DNA of 64,000 nucleotides, from contig NZ_GL890993.1 in assembly GCF_000212855.1 (NCBI RefSeq), positions 2,033,599 to 2,097,598 of the forward strand, given 5' to 3'. The translations under genes and the position numbers were made by a program. The notes below the pieces were generated by a model. It was not told where the DNA came from. It saw only the letters and a program-made list of their open reading frames with translations, and ran no database searches. Positions within the stretch are counted from its first letter, which is position 1. Every line of letters starts with the position of its first letter. This document shows positions 20,734-30,132 of this stretch, one piece after another. The DNA is from Streptococcus sanguinis SK355 (GTDB taxonomy: Bacteria > Bacillota > Bacilli > Lactobacillales > Streptococcaceae).

Positions 20734-21300
20734 TCAATCCTTGTCCTCAAACAGGTAAGCCATTGATACTAGGACCTGAATTGGAGAAATGACCTGTCTG
20801 AATTTTTCTAAGTAAACTTCACATTTAGCTGCAGTATAGAAGTCTTGAACTTCCTCATGATTGAGTACAACTTCTCTTTGATTCAAGCCTAGCAAAGTAC
20901 CAGCAAATAAGTTCTGGTTGCCACTTTCTAAGATAGAGTATACATAGCTCAACTCTTTCTTGTCTTTATTTTGTAAATATACAATAGCTAAAGCCAAGCT
21001 TCGATAGAGAACAGTCACTGAGTAATTTCCATGAACTAATTCCTCCAAATAAGGCAGTAGGCTAGTACATTCCGTAGCTGCAATTGCTAAAATCAACTCA
21101 TTCTGAGCTTCCCAAAACCTTGGTTTAGTCATAACAAAGTCCAGAGCTTCAGCTAATGCTTGATCCAGGACTTCTATACGTTGGCGTCTAATTTGCTTGG
21201 CTGCTCTCTTAAGTAGAGGTAGTTTTTGAGATAGGAGCATAGAAACAAGTTCTTTATTTGGAGATACTGCTAATTGTTTTGCAGTTTTTAAAGTAGGCAT
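20734..21300 (-). CDS. uncharacterised all-helical (HEAT-like) protein
   Basis: I do not recognise a characterised family. The 188 residues are predicted soluble and almost entirely helical, in repeating pairs of Leu-rich helices (for example LSQKLPLLKRAAKQI, QNELILAIAATE, SLLPYLEELVHG, SLALAIVYLQNK), suggestive of HEAT/ARM-type repeats that bind proteins or nucleic acid. The N-terminal half is very basic, the C-terminus acidic. Start ATG 21300 has AAAGGAGAAG upstream. It lies 66 bp downstream of the YihY gene and may be co-transcribed with it, ending at its own terminator. The coding sequence is visibly AT-rich compared with neighbours. Confidence 0.75.
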   Translation of the reverse strand: MPTLKTAKQLAVSPNKELVSMLLSQKLPLLKRAAKQIRRQRIEVLDQALAEALDFVMTKPRFWEAQNELILAIAATECTSLLPYLEELVHGNYSVTVLYRSLALAIVYLQNKDKKELSYVYSILESGNQNLFAGTLLGLNQREVVLNHEEVQDFYTAAKCEVYLEKFRQVISPIQVLVSMAYLFEDKD

Positions 21301-21366
21301 AGTTTTCTTCTCCTTTCATTTTTTAGACGTAATGACTAGGAAAATTTAGTTTTTTATGTATCTATC

Positions 21367-22275
21367 CTACTGTTTTTCTTTCACCAGCTGATTCTTGAAA
21401 GTAAAACGTCCTGTACTTTCAACTTGAAACCCTGACTCACAGCAGCTCTGGATACTGGCATTAAGCACTGCGCCAACAATCAAAATTTTAGCAATCATGA
21501 TAAACCAAAACATCATCACAACCATAATGATGGAGCTGAAAAATCGAACATCAACTAGGTGATTTAAATAATTATCCATGTAGACGGAAAAGATGTTCAG
21601 CAAGGCAAGAATAGTCAGGAGCACAAAGGCGCTGCCTGGCAAAACATAGCGTTTTTTGTTGATTTTCACATTGGGCAGGAAATAATAGAACATGACCAAA
21701 ACCGCAAAGAGTAAGGCGTAAATCAATGGCTCCGTAAAATTCTGCAAGTGCTGATAAAGCTGACTATCTAGTTTCCAGTAAGTACGGAGAAAATCCAGCG
21801 ACATATGGCCGAACATGGTCAGAAAGAGGGCCAAGGCAAAGAGAATCTGCAGACCTAAACTCACAAAGAGACTCATGACGCGATGAGAAATCAGCCCCCG
21901 ACTCTTGGCTACCCCATAGGCTTTGTTAAATGCAATCTGTAGGAAATTCATGGACTTGGAAAAAGTCCAAAGAGCCGACAAGACTGAGAAGCTCAGCAGA
22001 CCAGTCGAAGGCTGGGTCAGCACTTCACGCATGACTTTTGCTACAACATCATATAAAGTCTCTGGCAGCATGTCCTTGATGGCTGTCAGAAAATCCGCAA
22101 TTGGAATATGGAAATAAGGCAGAATATTGACGACAATCAAGAGCAAAGGAAAAACGGAAATCAGCCAATAATAAGCAACTGCAACGCTGCTCAGCTCACT
22201 ATCTGACTCTTTATAAAAACGGAAAAATTCTCTTAAAAACTGATTGTTCCGAACCTTACCAAATAATTTCTTCAC
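21367..22275 (-). CDS. YihY/virulence factor BrkB family membrane protein
   Basis: A 302-residue integral membrane protein with about six helices and the family pattern VAYYWLISVFPLLL near the N-terminus, and SALWTFSKSMNFLQIAFNKAYG. Once called ribonuclease BN in error; the real function is unknown (a transport or lipid-handling role is guessed). I chose GTG at 22273-22275 (protein MKKLFGKV) because AAGGAG lies 6 nt upstream; a TTG five codons earlier falls within the SD. It follows map with a 47-bp gap. Confidence 0.85.
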   Translation of the reverse strand: MKKLFGKVRNNQFLREFFRFYKESDSELSSVAVAYYWLISVFPLLLIVVNILPYFHIPIADFLTAIKDMLPETLYDVVAKVMREVLTQPSTGLLSFSVLSALWTFSKSMNFLQIAFNKAYGVAKSRGLISHRVMSLFVSLGLQILFALALFLTMFGHMSLDFLRTYWKLDSQLYQHLQNFTEPLIYALLFAVLVMFYYFLPNVKINKKRYVLPGSAFVLLTILALLNIFSVYMDNYLNHLVDVRFFSSIIMVVMMFWFIMIAKILIVGAVLNASIQSCCESGFQVESTGRFTFKNQLVKEKQ

Positions 22276-22322
22276 TCTCTTCTCCTTCAAAAAAGCTGAG
22301 ACAACTGCCCAGCCTTTGATTT

Positions 22323-23180
22323 CTAATAAGTCCCTTCTTCTCCCTGGCTGGTCAGAATGACAGGACCATCTTTTGTAATGACAAACTGATGCTCATACTG
22401 ACAAGACAAGCCGCCATCCAGCGTTTTATGTGCCCAGCCGGTCTCAAAGTCCGTATCAATTTCCCAGGTACCTGTATTGATCATGGGCTCGATAGTCAGA
22501 ACCATTCCCTCACGCAAGCGCAAGCCACGTCCTGCTCGACCATAATGCGGTACCATTGGCTCCTCATGCATGGTTGGCCCAACACCGTGACCGACCAGAT
22601 CCCGCACAACGCCATAGCCATGACTTTCAGCATATTCCTGAATAGCTGCGCCAATGTCGCCGATACGATTGCCAACCTTAGCTGCCGCAATTCCACGATA
22701 GAGACATTCCTTGGTCACATCCATCAGCTGCTGAGCCTCAGGACTAACTTTTCCTACGGCATAAGTCCAGCAAGAATCTGCCACGCCGCCCCGGAAGCTC
22801 TCTGTGTGCTGCTTCATCTGTGCTACATTGTCAAAATCTAGCTTGGACACATCCAGCTCTGCCTTATCGATCAAGCCAACCACCATATCAACGCTGATGA
22901 CATCACCTTCTACCAGCTTCTGATGACGGGGAAAGGCATGGGCTACCTCGTCATTAAGAGAGCAGCAAGTCGCATAAGGATAGTCCATGACAGAACCTTC
23001 AACACCAATTTGCAGAGGCAACGCATTGTCTTCTTTACAACGCTTGCGGACATACTCTTCGATGTCCCACATGTCAATACCTGGCTTAATCAAATCTCTC
23101 AAACCGATATGGACCGAAGCCAGAAAATCTCCACTCTTGTCCATCAAGTCAATTTCACGCTGTGATTTTAAAGTAATCAT
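22323..23180 (-). CDS. map: methionine aminopeptidase, type I with streptococcal insert
   Basis: Removes the initiator methionine from nascent proteins. The 285-residue pita-bread fold has H81, metal ligands D98 (SVDMVVG), D135 (ADSCWTYAVG), H198 (GHGVGP), E231 (TIEPMI) and E263. Compared with the E. coli enzyme, about 27 residues are inserted between the first two metal-binding aspartates (about 103-130), a known streptococcal MetAP1 variant. It follows spxR by 21 bp, so it is in the GNAT-spxR-map-yihY unit. Confidence 0.96.
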   Translation of the reverse strand: MITLKSQREIDLMDKSGDFLASVHIGLRDLIKPGIDMWDIEEYVRKRCKEDNALPLQIGVEGSVMDYPYATCCSLNDEVAHAFPRHQKLVEGDVISVDMVVGLIDKAELDVSKLDFDNVAQMKQHTESFRGGVADSCWTYAVGKVSPEAQQLMDVTKECLYRGIAAAKVGNRIGDIGAAIQEYAESHGYGVVRDLVGHGVGPTMHEEPMVPHYGRAGRGLRLREGMVLTIEPMINTGTWEIDTDFETGWAHKTLDGGLSCQYEHQFVITKDGPVILTSQGEEGTY

Positions 23181-23201
23181 TCTTTCTCTAATTTCCTCTT
23201 C

Positions 23202-24479
23202 TTAATTAATTTTCACTGTAATCGTGGCTTTGGCAACCAGCATCGCTTCCAGATACATCTCAAAGTCAATAATAGCTGTCCGCCTAGTTTGACGGATAAT
23301 GCGCGGCTGAATATGCAGCAGGTCATCAATCTGGACCGCTTGAAAGAAATAAATCATCAGCTGGTCGATAATCAAGCTGCGGCCGCTGTTGACCATGAGC
23401 TGCTGGGTAATCCGAGTCAAAATTTCTGTCAGCACACCGTTGGCCAACACACCATTTTGCTCCAGCATAAAAGGCTCAACGGTAAAGGAGAACAAATCAT
23501 CCTGACGGCTAATCTTCTGTCCCACCTGCTCACTGAAAGTCGGAAGGCTGGAAATCTGAGAACGGCTCATTTTTTCCATAATGTCCCGCCGCGTAATCAC
23601 ACCCAGCAAGGTCTGATTACTGCGCACTACTGGTATCATTTCAAAATCTTCTGCAATCATACGCTGGCTGATATTGGCAATATTAGCAGATAAGCCTGTC
23701 ATAAAGACATTTTTCGTCATGACCTTGTCCAAGGTTGTCAGAGGGGACTTATCACCTGCATCCCGCATGGTTACTACTCCCACCAGCATCTGCTGCTGGT
23801 TGATAACCGGAAACCGGCTGGCACGATTGCGACGAACCAAGTCCAGATAGTCACGAACAGTATCAGTATCATGCAAGAAGCCGTACTCGTGGCTAGAGCG
23901 ATAGACCTGCTCCACTGTTAAAATATCGGTCTTGATCTGCATATTAGACAGGGCCCGATTAATCATGGTTGCAACAGTGTAGGTATCGTGCTTGGTCCTG
24001 AGAACCGGTATATTAAGCAAATTAGCCATCTTCAGAACTTCCGAGCTGACTTCAAAGCCTCCAGTTACCAGCACCGCATTCTCATTTTCCAGAGCCAAGA
24101 GCTGAATTTTCGTCCGGTCTCCGACAATCAGGAGCCCCCCCTCTGTCAGATAGCGCAGAATATTCTGCTCCGTCATGGCTCCGATAGAAAATTTATTGAA
24201 TTCTTTTTCTAGACCATCTTCTCCAGCCAATACTTCTGAGCCAGTAATATCAACGATTTCCTTGTATGTCAGGTGCTCCAAGACCACTTTCTTGGACTTA
24301 ACCCGAACCGTACCACTCCGAGGCCTAGTCTCAACAATACCGCGGTTCTCCGCTTCCTTGATAGCTCGATAGGCCGTCCCATCACTAACTCCCAGAAAGT
24401 TTGAAATACTGCGAACACTGACCCTCTTGCCGATTGGAAGATTTTCAAGATAGGTTAAAATTTCCTGATGCTTACTCAT
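23202..24479 (-). CDS. spxR: CBS-HotDog transcription factor SpxR-like
   Basis: A 425-residue regulator with five parts in order: N-terminal winged HTH (about 1-65, ISNFLGVSDGTAYRAIKEAE), a DRTGG domain (about 75-185), two CBS motifs (about 190-310) that in this class sense adenine nucleotides, and a C-terminal hot-dog/thioesterase-like domain (about 320-425). The same architecture occurs in Bacillus YtoI and pneumococcal SpxR, which activates pyruvate oxidase spxB; whether spxB is its target here is inferred. I chose ATG 24477-24479 (MSKHQEIL) with GAGGAG upstream; the six-codon longer frame starts in the SD. It overlaps the GNAT gene by 8 bp. Confidence 0.9.
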   Translation of the reverse strand: MSKHQEILTYLENLPIGKRVSVRSISNFLGVSDGTAYRAIKEAENRGIVETRPRSGTVRVKSKKVVLEHLTYKEIVDITGSEVLAGEDGLEKEFNKFSIGAMTEQNILRYLTEGGLLIVGDRTKIQLLALENENAVLVTGGFEVSSEVLKMANLLNIPVLRTKHDTYTVATMINRALSNMQIKTDILTVEQVYRSSHEYGFLHDTDTVRDYLDLVRRNRASRFPVINQQQMLVGVVTMRDAGDKSPLTTLDKVMTKNVFMTGLSANIANISQRMIAEDFEMIPVVRSNQTLLGVITRRDIMEKMSRSQISSLPTFSEQVGQKISRQDDLFSFTVEPFMLEQNGVLANGVLTEILTRITQQLMVNSGRSLIIDQLMIYFFQAVQIDDLLHIQPRIIRQTRRTAIIDFEMYLEAMLVAKATITVKIN

Positions 24480-25023
24480 TAAAATCTCCTCTCTCATAAC
24501 GGTACTCCAAATAATCTCTCATCTTCCTCGTGTACCGATCGCTCCCTTTAAACTGCCGGTAGAGACTGAAGCCAGATTTTTGAGCTACCTTTTGACTAGC
24601 TAGGTTCTCTGCATGAGTGATAATACTAAGTCGTTTGAAGTCAAAGCGGGTAAAAGATAGAAAAGCAATTTCCCGAACAATTTCTGTCATCAGCCCTTGT
24701 CCCCAGTAGTCTTGCCGCAGAAAATAGCCTAATTCAGCTTCTTTCTTAATCTCGTCCATCTTTTCAAACTTGACAGAGCCAATCATTTCCTGCGTTTCCT
24801 TGTGACAAATAGCCCAAATCCCCAGAGGATTTTTCATAAAGAAATTGGCAATGACGTATTCACTTTCCTCTAGGCTTGCTTCTGTCGGAAAAATGAACTG
24901 AGTATTTTCCGGATTGGACGCAATCTTATATAGGGCTCCTGCATCTTCAAATACAATTGGCCGCAAAAAAGCATGCTCTGTCTCAATAAATGAGCAGGCT
25001 GCCAAATGTGTCCACAAATTCAT
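24472..25023 (-). CDS. GNAT family N-acetyltransferase, RimJ/RimL type
   Basis: The 183-residue GNAT-fold protein shows a core strand/loop ELGYFLRQDYWGQGLMTEIV that resembles the acetyl-CoA pyrophosphate loop (Q/R-x-x-G-x-G/A) and the following IITHAENLASQKVAQKSGF, typical of ribosomal-protein or small-molecule acetyltransferases of the RimJ/RimL type. Substrate unknown. It overlaps the spxR start by 8 bp and lies 33 bp after murA, so the murA-GNAT-spxR-map genes could form one transcript. Confidence 0.85.
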   Translation of the reverse strand: MNLWTHLAACSFIETEHAFLRPIVFEDAGALYKIASNPENTQFIFPTEASLEESEYVIANFFMKNPLGIWAICHKETQEMIGSVKFEKMDEIKKEAELGYFLRQDYWGQGLMTEIVREIAFLSFTRFDFKRLSIITHAENLASQKVAQKSGFSLYRQFKGSDRYTRKMRDYLEYRYERGDFNE

Positions 25024-25056
25024 CTGCTACCTCTACAAAAAATAAGCGAAAAACGC

Positions 25057-26316
25057 TTATTCTTCTATCAACTGGATATCTGCACCCAGACTTGTTAATT
25101 TTTCAATAATATTAGAATAGCCGCGCAGGATAAACTCAATATTAGTAATTTCTGTCTTTCCTTGAGCCATCAAACCTGCAATAACCAAAGCAGCTCCTGC
25201 TCGTAAATCGGTCGCCTTGACCTGAGCTCCCTGCAGTTGATTTGGTCCCTCATAGACAATCTGGTCGCTACTGGTCGAAATCTTGCCTGCCATCTTAGCC
25301 AGCTCTGCCACATGGTTAACCCGCTTCTCATAGATCGTGTCCGTGATTTTACCGTGGCCATTAGCCGTCAGCAAGAGTGGGGTAATAGGCTGTTGTAGGT
25401 CAGTTGCAAAGCCTGGGTAAGGAGAAGTTTTAATGTTTATAGCTCTCAGAGTTTGCTGCTCTTCGACAAAAATGCTGTCTTCAGAAACCGTCATCCGAAC
25501 ACCCATTTCCTCAAGCTTGGCAATAAAACTCTCTAAATGCTCATAAAGGACATTATTAATCTGAATTCCCTGACCAATAGCCGCAGCAAGGGCGATATAA
25601 GTTCCTGCCTCGATACGGTCAGGAATTACTTGATGACGAGTTCCATGAAGGTGTGGAACCCCCTCAATCGTAATAATATCAGTTCCTGCTCCACGGATGT
25701 GCGCTCCCATATTGTTCAAGAGAGTTGCCACATCAATGATTTCTGGCTCCCGCGCTGCATTTTCAATAATAGTCCGACCTTTGGCCTTGACAGCAGCTAA
25801 CATAGTATTGATGGTAGCACCCACGCTGACCGTATCCATATAAATGCTAGCGCCTTTCAGCTGCTGACCTCCTGTGGATAGGTTCATGTAGTTGCCGTCC
25901 ATGGTCATCTTAGCCCCCATGGCTTCAAAAGCCTTGAGATGCAAGTCAATAGGACGCGGCCCCAAGTCACAGCCACCAGGCAGACCTACCGTTGCTTCAC
26001 CATAGCGACCAAGCAAGCTGCCATAGAAATAATAGGAAGCTCTTAGACTGTTGATCTTTCCATAAGGCATAGGGACGTTTTGGATACCTCGCGGATCAAT
26101 CGTCAGACTGTCCTCAGAGCGAGTAACACTAGCTCCCATAGCAATCATAATATCAATCAGACTATCCACATCCGAAATATCTGGAACGCCATCCAACGTT
26201 ACAATATCATCCGCCAGAATCACAGCCGGAATCAAGGCAACGACACTGTTTTTAGCACCATTAATAGTCACCTCTCCTTTTAAGGGGCGACCACCATGTA
26301 TTACAATTTTTTTCAT
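25057..26316 (-). CDS. murA: UDP-N-acetylglucosamine 1-carboxyvinyltransferase
   Basis: Transfers enolpyruvate from PEP to UDP-GlcNAc, the first committed peptidoglycan step. The 419-residue protein has the two-domain inside-out barrel fold, K22-N23 in GAKNS, and the catalytic Cys116 in the mobile loop PGGCDLGP (fosfomycin target). Low-GC Gram-positives carry two paralogues (MurA/MurZ); I cannot assign which from this window, although the neighbourhood resembles that of the pneumococcal MurZ type. Own promoter at 26352. Confidence 0.95.
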   Translation of the reverse strand: MKKIVIHGGRPLKGEVTINGAKNSVVALIPAVILADDIVTLDGVPDISDVDSLIDIMIAMGASVTRSEDSLTIDPRGIQNVPMPYGKINSLRASYYFYGSLLGRYGEATVGLPGGCDLGPRPIDLHLKAFEAMGAKMTMDGNYMNLSTGGQQLKGASIYMDTVSVGATINTMLAAVKAKGRTIIENAAREPEIIDVATLLNNMGAHIRGAGTDIITIEGVPHLHGTRHQVIPDRIEAGTYIALAAAIGQGIQINNVLYEHLESFIAKLEEMGVRMTVSEDSIFVEEQQTLRAINIKTSPYPGFATDLQQPITPLLLTANGHGKITDTIYEKRVNHVAELAKMAGKISTSSDQIVYEGPNQLQGAQVKATDLRAGAALVIAGLMAQGKTEITNIEFILRGYSNIIEKLTSLGADIQLIEE

Positions 26317-26351
26317 GTTTAAAATAAAGCTCTTTCAAGGTATTGCCATTT

Positions 26352-26360
26352 ATTATACCA
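26352..26360 (-). promoter_or_regulatory. extended -10 promoter of murA
   Basis: Minus-strand TGGTATAAT (hexamer 26352-26357) about 36 bp before the murA ATG. -35 is weak. Confidence 0.65.
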
Positions 26361-26539
26361 CAGATTCGGGAAATTTCCTATACTTTTAGATAAATAAGAC
26401 AATTGAAATTAAAATGAAACAGGGAAAATGGCTTTTTCAACAGTTCTTTCAGAAAAAACAGTATTGCAAAAAATGAAAGAAGCGCGAGGCTAGACTGCTT
26501 GCCTTTTAAAAGTTGCCTGTATAGAAATGAATTTTTCTT

Positions 26540-26579
26540 TAAAAAATAGAAAAGTTCCCAATCATTACGATTGAGAACT
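26540..26579 (-). terminator. intrinsic terminator of metK
   Basis: AGTTCTCAATC / GATTGGGAACT stem (one G-T wobble) with a 5-nt loop, followed by TTTTCTATTTTTT on the minus strand. The remaining ~170 bp up to the murA promoter hold nothing I can name. Confidence 0.9.
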
Positions 26580-26585
26580 GTCTTC

Positions 26586-27779
26586 TTACTGCACTGCTGC
26601 TTTCAAAGCCTCTACCTTATCCAACTTTTCCCAAGGCAGGTCAATGTCTGTCCTACCCATGTGGCCATAAGCTGCTGTTTGACGATAGATTGGGCGTTTC
26701 AGATCCAGCATTTGAATGATACCGGCTGGACGCAGATCAAAAATCTGACGAACTGCTTCTTGCAATTTGCTTTCTGCAACTGCTCCAGTACCAAAAGTAT
26801 CGATGCGTACAGAAACCGGCTGAGCCACACCAATAGCATAGGCTAGCTGCACTTCTGCTTTCTTGGCCAGTCCTGCAGCAACAATGTTTTTAGCGATGTA
26901 ACGAGCTGCGTATGAAGCTGAGCGGTCAACCTTGGTTGCATCCTTACCAGAGAAGGCGCCGCCGCCGTGACGAGCATAACCACCGTAAGTATCCACAATA
27001 ATCTTGCGGCCAGTCAAGCCAGAATCCCCTTGCGGACCGCCAATTACAAAACGGCCGGTTGGATTGATGAAGAATTTTGTCTTCTCATCCAAATATTGGG
27101 CTGGGATGACTGCTTTAATCACCTTTTCAATCACATCACGATGAATCTCTTCATTGGTCACTTCTGGGTCATGCTGGGTTGAAATTACTACCGTATCCAC
27201 GCGCACAGGTTGGTCATTTTCATCATACTCAACGGTCACCTGTGACTTCGCATCAGGGCGAAGATAGCTGATTTCACCAGACTTGCGAAGCTCTGCCAAA
27301 CGACGAACCAGCTTGTGGCTGAGTGAGATAGGAAGAGGCATGAGTTCTGGCGTTTCATCCACAGCAAAGCCAAACATAAGCCCCTGGTCTCCAGCGCCAA
27401 TCAAGTCCAATGGATCTTGGTCGTCTGTATTCCCACGAACTTCCAGAGCTTCATTGACACCCTGAGCAATATCTGGTGATTGCTCCACCAAAGACGGATG
27501 CACACCGACCGTCTCTGCTGAAAATCCATACTCTGTATTGGTGTAGCCAATCTCTGCAATGGTATCACGAACCACACGGTTAATATCTACATAAGCTGTG
27601 GTCGAAATTTCACCAAAAACATGAACCGAGCCTGTATAAACGGCTGTTTCGGCAGCCACATGGGCATCTGGATCCTGACTTAAGACAGCATCCAAAATAG
27701 CATCGGAAATTTGGTCTGCAATCTTATCAGGATGCCCCTCCGATACAGACTCAGACGTGAAAAGTTTACGTTCTGACAT
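26586..27779 (-). CDS. metK: S-adenosylmethionine synthetase
   Basis: Makes SAM from ATP and methionine. The 397-residue protein has GHPDK (15-19), the adenine/loop motif [10 protein letters not shown] (128-137) and the triphosphate-binding GGGAFSGKD, all intact. It is monocistronic, with an SMK-box riboswitch covering its SD so SAM represses its own synthesis, and a strong terminator. SAM also feeds the rlmI-like methyltransferase in this window. Confidence 0.98.
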   Translation of the reverse strand: MSERKLFTSESVSEGHPDKIADQISDAILDAVLSQDPDAHVAAETAVYTGSVHVFGEISTTAYVDINRVVRDTIAEIGYTNTEYGFSAETVGVHPSLVEQSPDIAQGVNEALEVRGNTDDQDPLDLIGAGDQGLMFGFAVDETPELMPLPISLSHKLVRRLAELRKSGEISYLRPDAKSQVTVEYDENDQPVRVDTVVISTQHDPEVTNEEIHRDVIEKVIKAVIPAQYLDEKTKFFINPTGRFVIGGPQGDSGLTGRKIIVDTYGGYARHGGGAFSGKDATKVDRSASYAARYIAKNIVAAGLAKKAEVQLAYAIGVAQPVSVRIDTFGTGAVAESKLQEAVRQIFDLRPAGIIQMLDLKRPIYRQTAAYGHMGRTDIDLPWEKLDKVEALKAAVQ

Positions 27780-27784
27780 AGAAA

Positions 27785-27855
27785 TGTCCCCCCTTAAATA
27801 AATTGTTATAGAGTTACAAAGTACTGATAGAAAGAACTACCACCTTATCGGGACT
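27785..27855 (-). promoter_or_regulatory. SMK-box (SAM-III) riboswitch of metK
   Basis: The minus-strand leader contains GTCCCGATAAGG, later CTTTGTAAC, and AAGGGGGGAC just before the ATG. In the known SMK box the GTCCC segment pairs with the GGGGAC anti-SD/SD region when SAM binds the three-way junction formed with CTTTGTAAC. All three blocks are present in order, and the SD is in the pairing segment. This is translation-level control. Confidence 0.9.
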
Positions 27856-27868
27856 ATATAACTTCTTC

Positions 27869-27877
27869 ATTATACCA
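27869..27877 (-). promoter_or_regulatory. extended -10 promoter of metK
   Basis: Minus-strand TGGTATAAT (hexamer 27869-27874), placed so transcription begins some 8 bp before the riboswitch. -35 poor. Confidence 0.7.
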
Positions 27878-27904
27878 CTTTTCGCTAAAAAATTCAGAAT
27901 TTTT

Positions 27905-27934
27905 TAAATAGAAAAAGTTATAGCCAGAAACTAT
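27905..27934 (-). terminator. intrinsic terminator of the ABC transporter operon
   Basis: AAAGTTATAG / CTATAACTTT, 10-bp stem with 7-nt loop, followed by TT and T-rich sequence on the minus strand. A second palindrome, AAGGTTTAAACCTT, lies at about 27944-27957. Confidence 0.8.
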
Positions 27935-27974
27935 AACTTTCCCCAAGGTTTAAACCTTAGATTTTTTATACGTA

Positions 27975-29189
27975 TTATTTATGAGTTAAGGCTTTCTTGA
28001 AACTTTTTATAAATCCAATATCATCTGTTTGAAGAATTAAGCCCGCATAAATGCGGCCAATATACCAAGCCATGCCGAAAGTAAATGCAAGTAAGACAAG
28101 AAAGGAAATCAGGGCTTCCATATTGCTAGCATAACCGTTAATCAGACGCTGTGGCATAAAGAAAGTAGACAAGAAAGGCAAGTAAGAACCAATCTTTAAG
28201 ATAAAGCTATCTGTTTGCCCCAAGGACATCGAGCCAAACAACCCTATCATCACAAGGAAAATAATTGGCTGCGTTGCCTTTTGCGCATCTTCTATGCGAA
28301 CCACAAGAGAGCCACAAAAGGCTGACAGAACGACATAAGCACAGACTCCAAGCACCGCAAAACCAATCGTCGCAGGCGAGAAAATGCTGCCTAATTGATT
28401 AAGAATTTCTGGACTCTCATCTATAAAGTTTCTGACAAAGTCTATATTTGATCCAAAAAGAATCAAAGCCAATCCTCCCAATATATAAATTCCAAAGTGG
28501 GTCATAATCACACCCAAAATCCCAATCAAACGACCGTAGAAATATTGCGAAGCCTTAATACTAGAAAAAATGACTTCCATAATCTTAGTTCCTTTTTCAT
28601 TGGCAATATCTTGAGCTGTGCTAGCTGAATAAGTCAGTAAAATCATATAGATAATCATAGAAATCAAGAAAAAGCCTATTTTTTGAAATGCCTTCTTCTG
28701 TTCTTTTGCTTCATTGATCTTTTCAGTAAATTTAGGAGCTCGATTGAGAGCTGTCACTTGTTCCTTCGACAGATTAGCTTGACTGACATTAATGTTTGTC
28801 TGCAACTGATTAAGCGTTTGGAGTAAGAACAACTTATCTTCCTGCTTCATGTTGCCTTCACCGTGATAGGTAGCCTTGATTTGATTATTTTCCAACTTAA
28901 CTATGACATAGCCAAGGATCTTCTCTTCCTTTATTGCCTTTTTAGCACCTGCTTCATCCTTATAACTTTTTGTAAAATTATTTTCCATGGAAAAACTATC
29001 TAGCACCTCTGCTTCACTAGATACAAGAGCAATCTTATCTGCTTGATTGCCTGAAGATGCACCCTGCAAATACCCAACTCCCAGGCTCACACCTAGCATA
29101 AGGAAAGGCGCCAAGACCATTAGCACAAAAGACCATGATTTGACATGACGTAAATAAGTTTCTTTTGCTACAATCCATACTTGCTTCAT
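27975..29189 (-). CDS. ABC-2 type exporter permease, NatB-like
   Basis: A 404-residue permease: one N-terminal helix (about 18-40), a large extracellular domain (about 45-175) and a cluster of five or six helices (about 180-390). This is the NatB/YhaP layout of ABC-2 exporters; NatAB extrudes sodium, but related pumps export antibiotics or peptides, so the substrate is open. Its ATG overlaps the ATPase stop as ATGA (4 bp), so the two are translationally coupled. Confidence 0.85.
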   Translation of the reverse strand: MKQVWIVAKETYLRHVKSWSFVLMVLAPFLMLGVSLGVGYLQGASSGNQADKIALVSSEAEVLDSFSMENNFTKSYKDEAGAKKAIKEEKILGYVIVKLENNQIKATYHGEGNMKQEDKLFLLQTLNQLQTNINVSQANLSKEQVTALNRAPKFTEKINEAKEQKKAFQKIGFFLISMIIYMILLTYSASTAQDIANEKGTKIMEVIFSSIKASQYFYGRLIGILGVIMTHFGIYILGGLALILFGSNIDFVRNFIDESPEILNQLGSIFSPATIGFAVLGVCAYVVLSAFCGSLVVRIEDAQKATQPIIFLVMIGLFGSMSLGQTDSFILKIGSYLPFLSTFFMPQRLINGYASNMEALISFLVLLAFTFGMAWYIGRIYAGLILQTDDIGFIKSFKKALTHK

Positions 29190-30079
29190 ACTTCAACCCC
29201 CGATTCTATTCTAAAGATCTCATCAATCGTCGGTGCCTGCTGGTCAAAAGTAGTAATATACTTTCCTTTGGTTAATAAAGTAAATAATTCAGTACCAGCC
29301 GATTCATCATCCAATACTAAACGCCAAATTCCCCTCTTAGTGAGACTAACCTTGATTACATGTGGTAAACCTTCTAGCTCAGCTTGGGAATGTTCACTGG
29401 AAACAAATAAACGTGTCTTTCCATATTGGTTACGAACTTCTTGGACAGGTCCATTGACAACAACTTCACCATCCCGAATCATCACCACAGTATCACATAA
29501 CTCCTCTACATTGGTCATAACATGGTCAGAAAAAATAATAGTCGCTCCGCGTTCCTTTTCTTCAAAAATAACCTGTTTTAAAAGCTCAGTGTTGACAGGA
29601 TCTAAGCCGCTGAAAGGCTCATCAAGGATAATCAAATCAGGTTCATGCAAGAGGGTAATAATCAACTGAACTTTCTGCTGATTTCCCTTGGACAAGCTTT
29701 TAATCTTATCTGTCAGTTTTCCTTTAACCTGAAGCCGCTCCATCCAGACTGGAAGTTTTTCCTTTACTGCCGCACTGGAAACACCTTTCAAGTTTGCTAA
29801 ATAGCGTACCTGCTCATAAACCGTTAGCTTAGGCATGAGACTTCGTTCTTCAGGCAAATAGCCTATTTTACGATAGGTCTCTTGGGCAATATCTTGACCA
29901 TCAAAGGTAATAGTTCCACTATAGTCAAGGAAACGCAAGATACTATGAAATATCGTCGTTTTCCCAGCTCCGTTTTTTCCGATTAGTCCTAAAATTTGTC
30001 CTGACTTTGCTTCAAAATTGATTCCAAACAAGACCTGTTTGGAGCCAAAACTTTTTTGCAAATTTTGAATTTGTAACAT
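29186..30079 (-). CDS. ABC exporter ATP-binding protein, NatA-like
   Basis: A 297-residue ABC ATPase with Walker A GKNGAGKTT (34-42), signature SKGNQQKVQL, and Walker B LIILDEPFSG, plus a C-terminal extension typical of exporters paired with ABC-2 permeases. It powers the permease downstream. SD AGGAGGAG is strong. The 53-bp gap after comEB has no terminator, so comEB may read through into the exporter. Confidence 0.88.
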   Translation of the reverse strand: MLQIQNLQKSFGSKQVLFGINFEAKSGQILGLIGKNGAGKTTIFHSILRFLDYSGTITFDGQDIAQETYRKIGYLPEERSLMPKLTVYEQVRYLANLKGVSSAAVKEKLPVWMERLQVKGKLTDKIKSLSKGNQQKVQLIITLLHEPDLIILDEPFSGLDPVNTELLKQVIFEEKERGATIIFSDHVMTNVEELCDTVVMIRDGEVVVNGPVQEVRNQYGKTRLFVSSEHSQAELEGLPHVIKVSLTKRGIWRLVLDDESAGTELFTLLTKGKYITTFDQQAPTIDEIFRIESGVEV

Positions 30080-30132
30080 TGCTCTCCTCCTAGTTTTTTA
30101 GAAATATATGCCCTTTGTATAAACTCCTCGGC

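Noticed and set aside
26426..26491. 21-codon plus-strand frame (MAFSTVLSEK...) between murA and metK
   Set aside because: Only a poor SD and no paired regulator or secretion gene; does not resemble SHP or ComS peptides.
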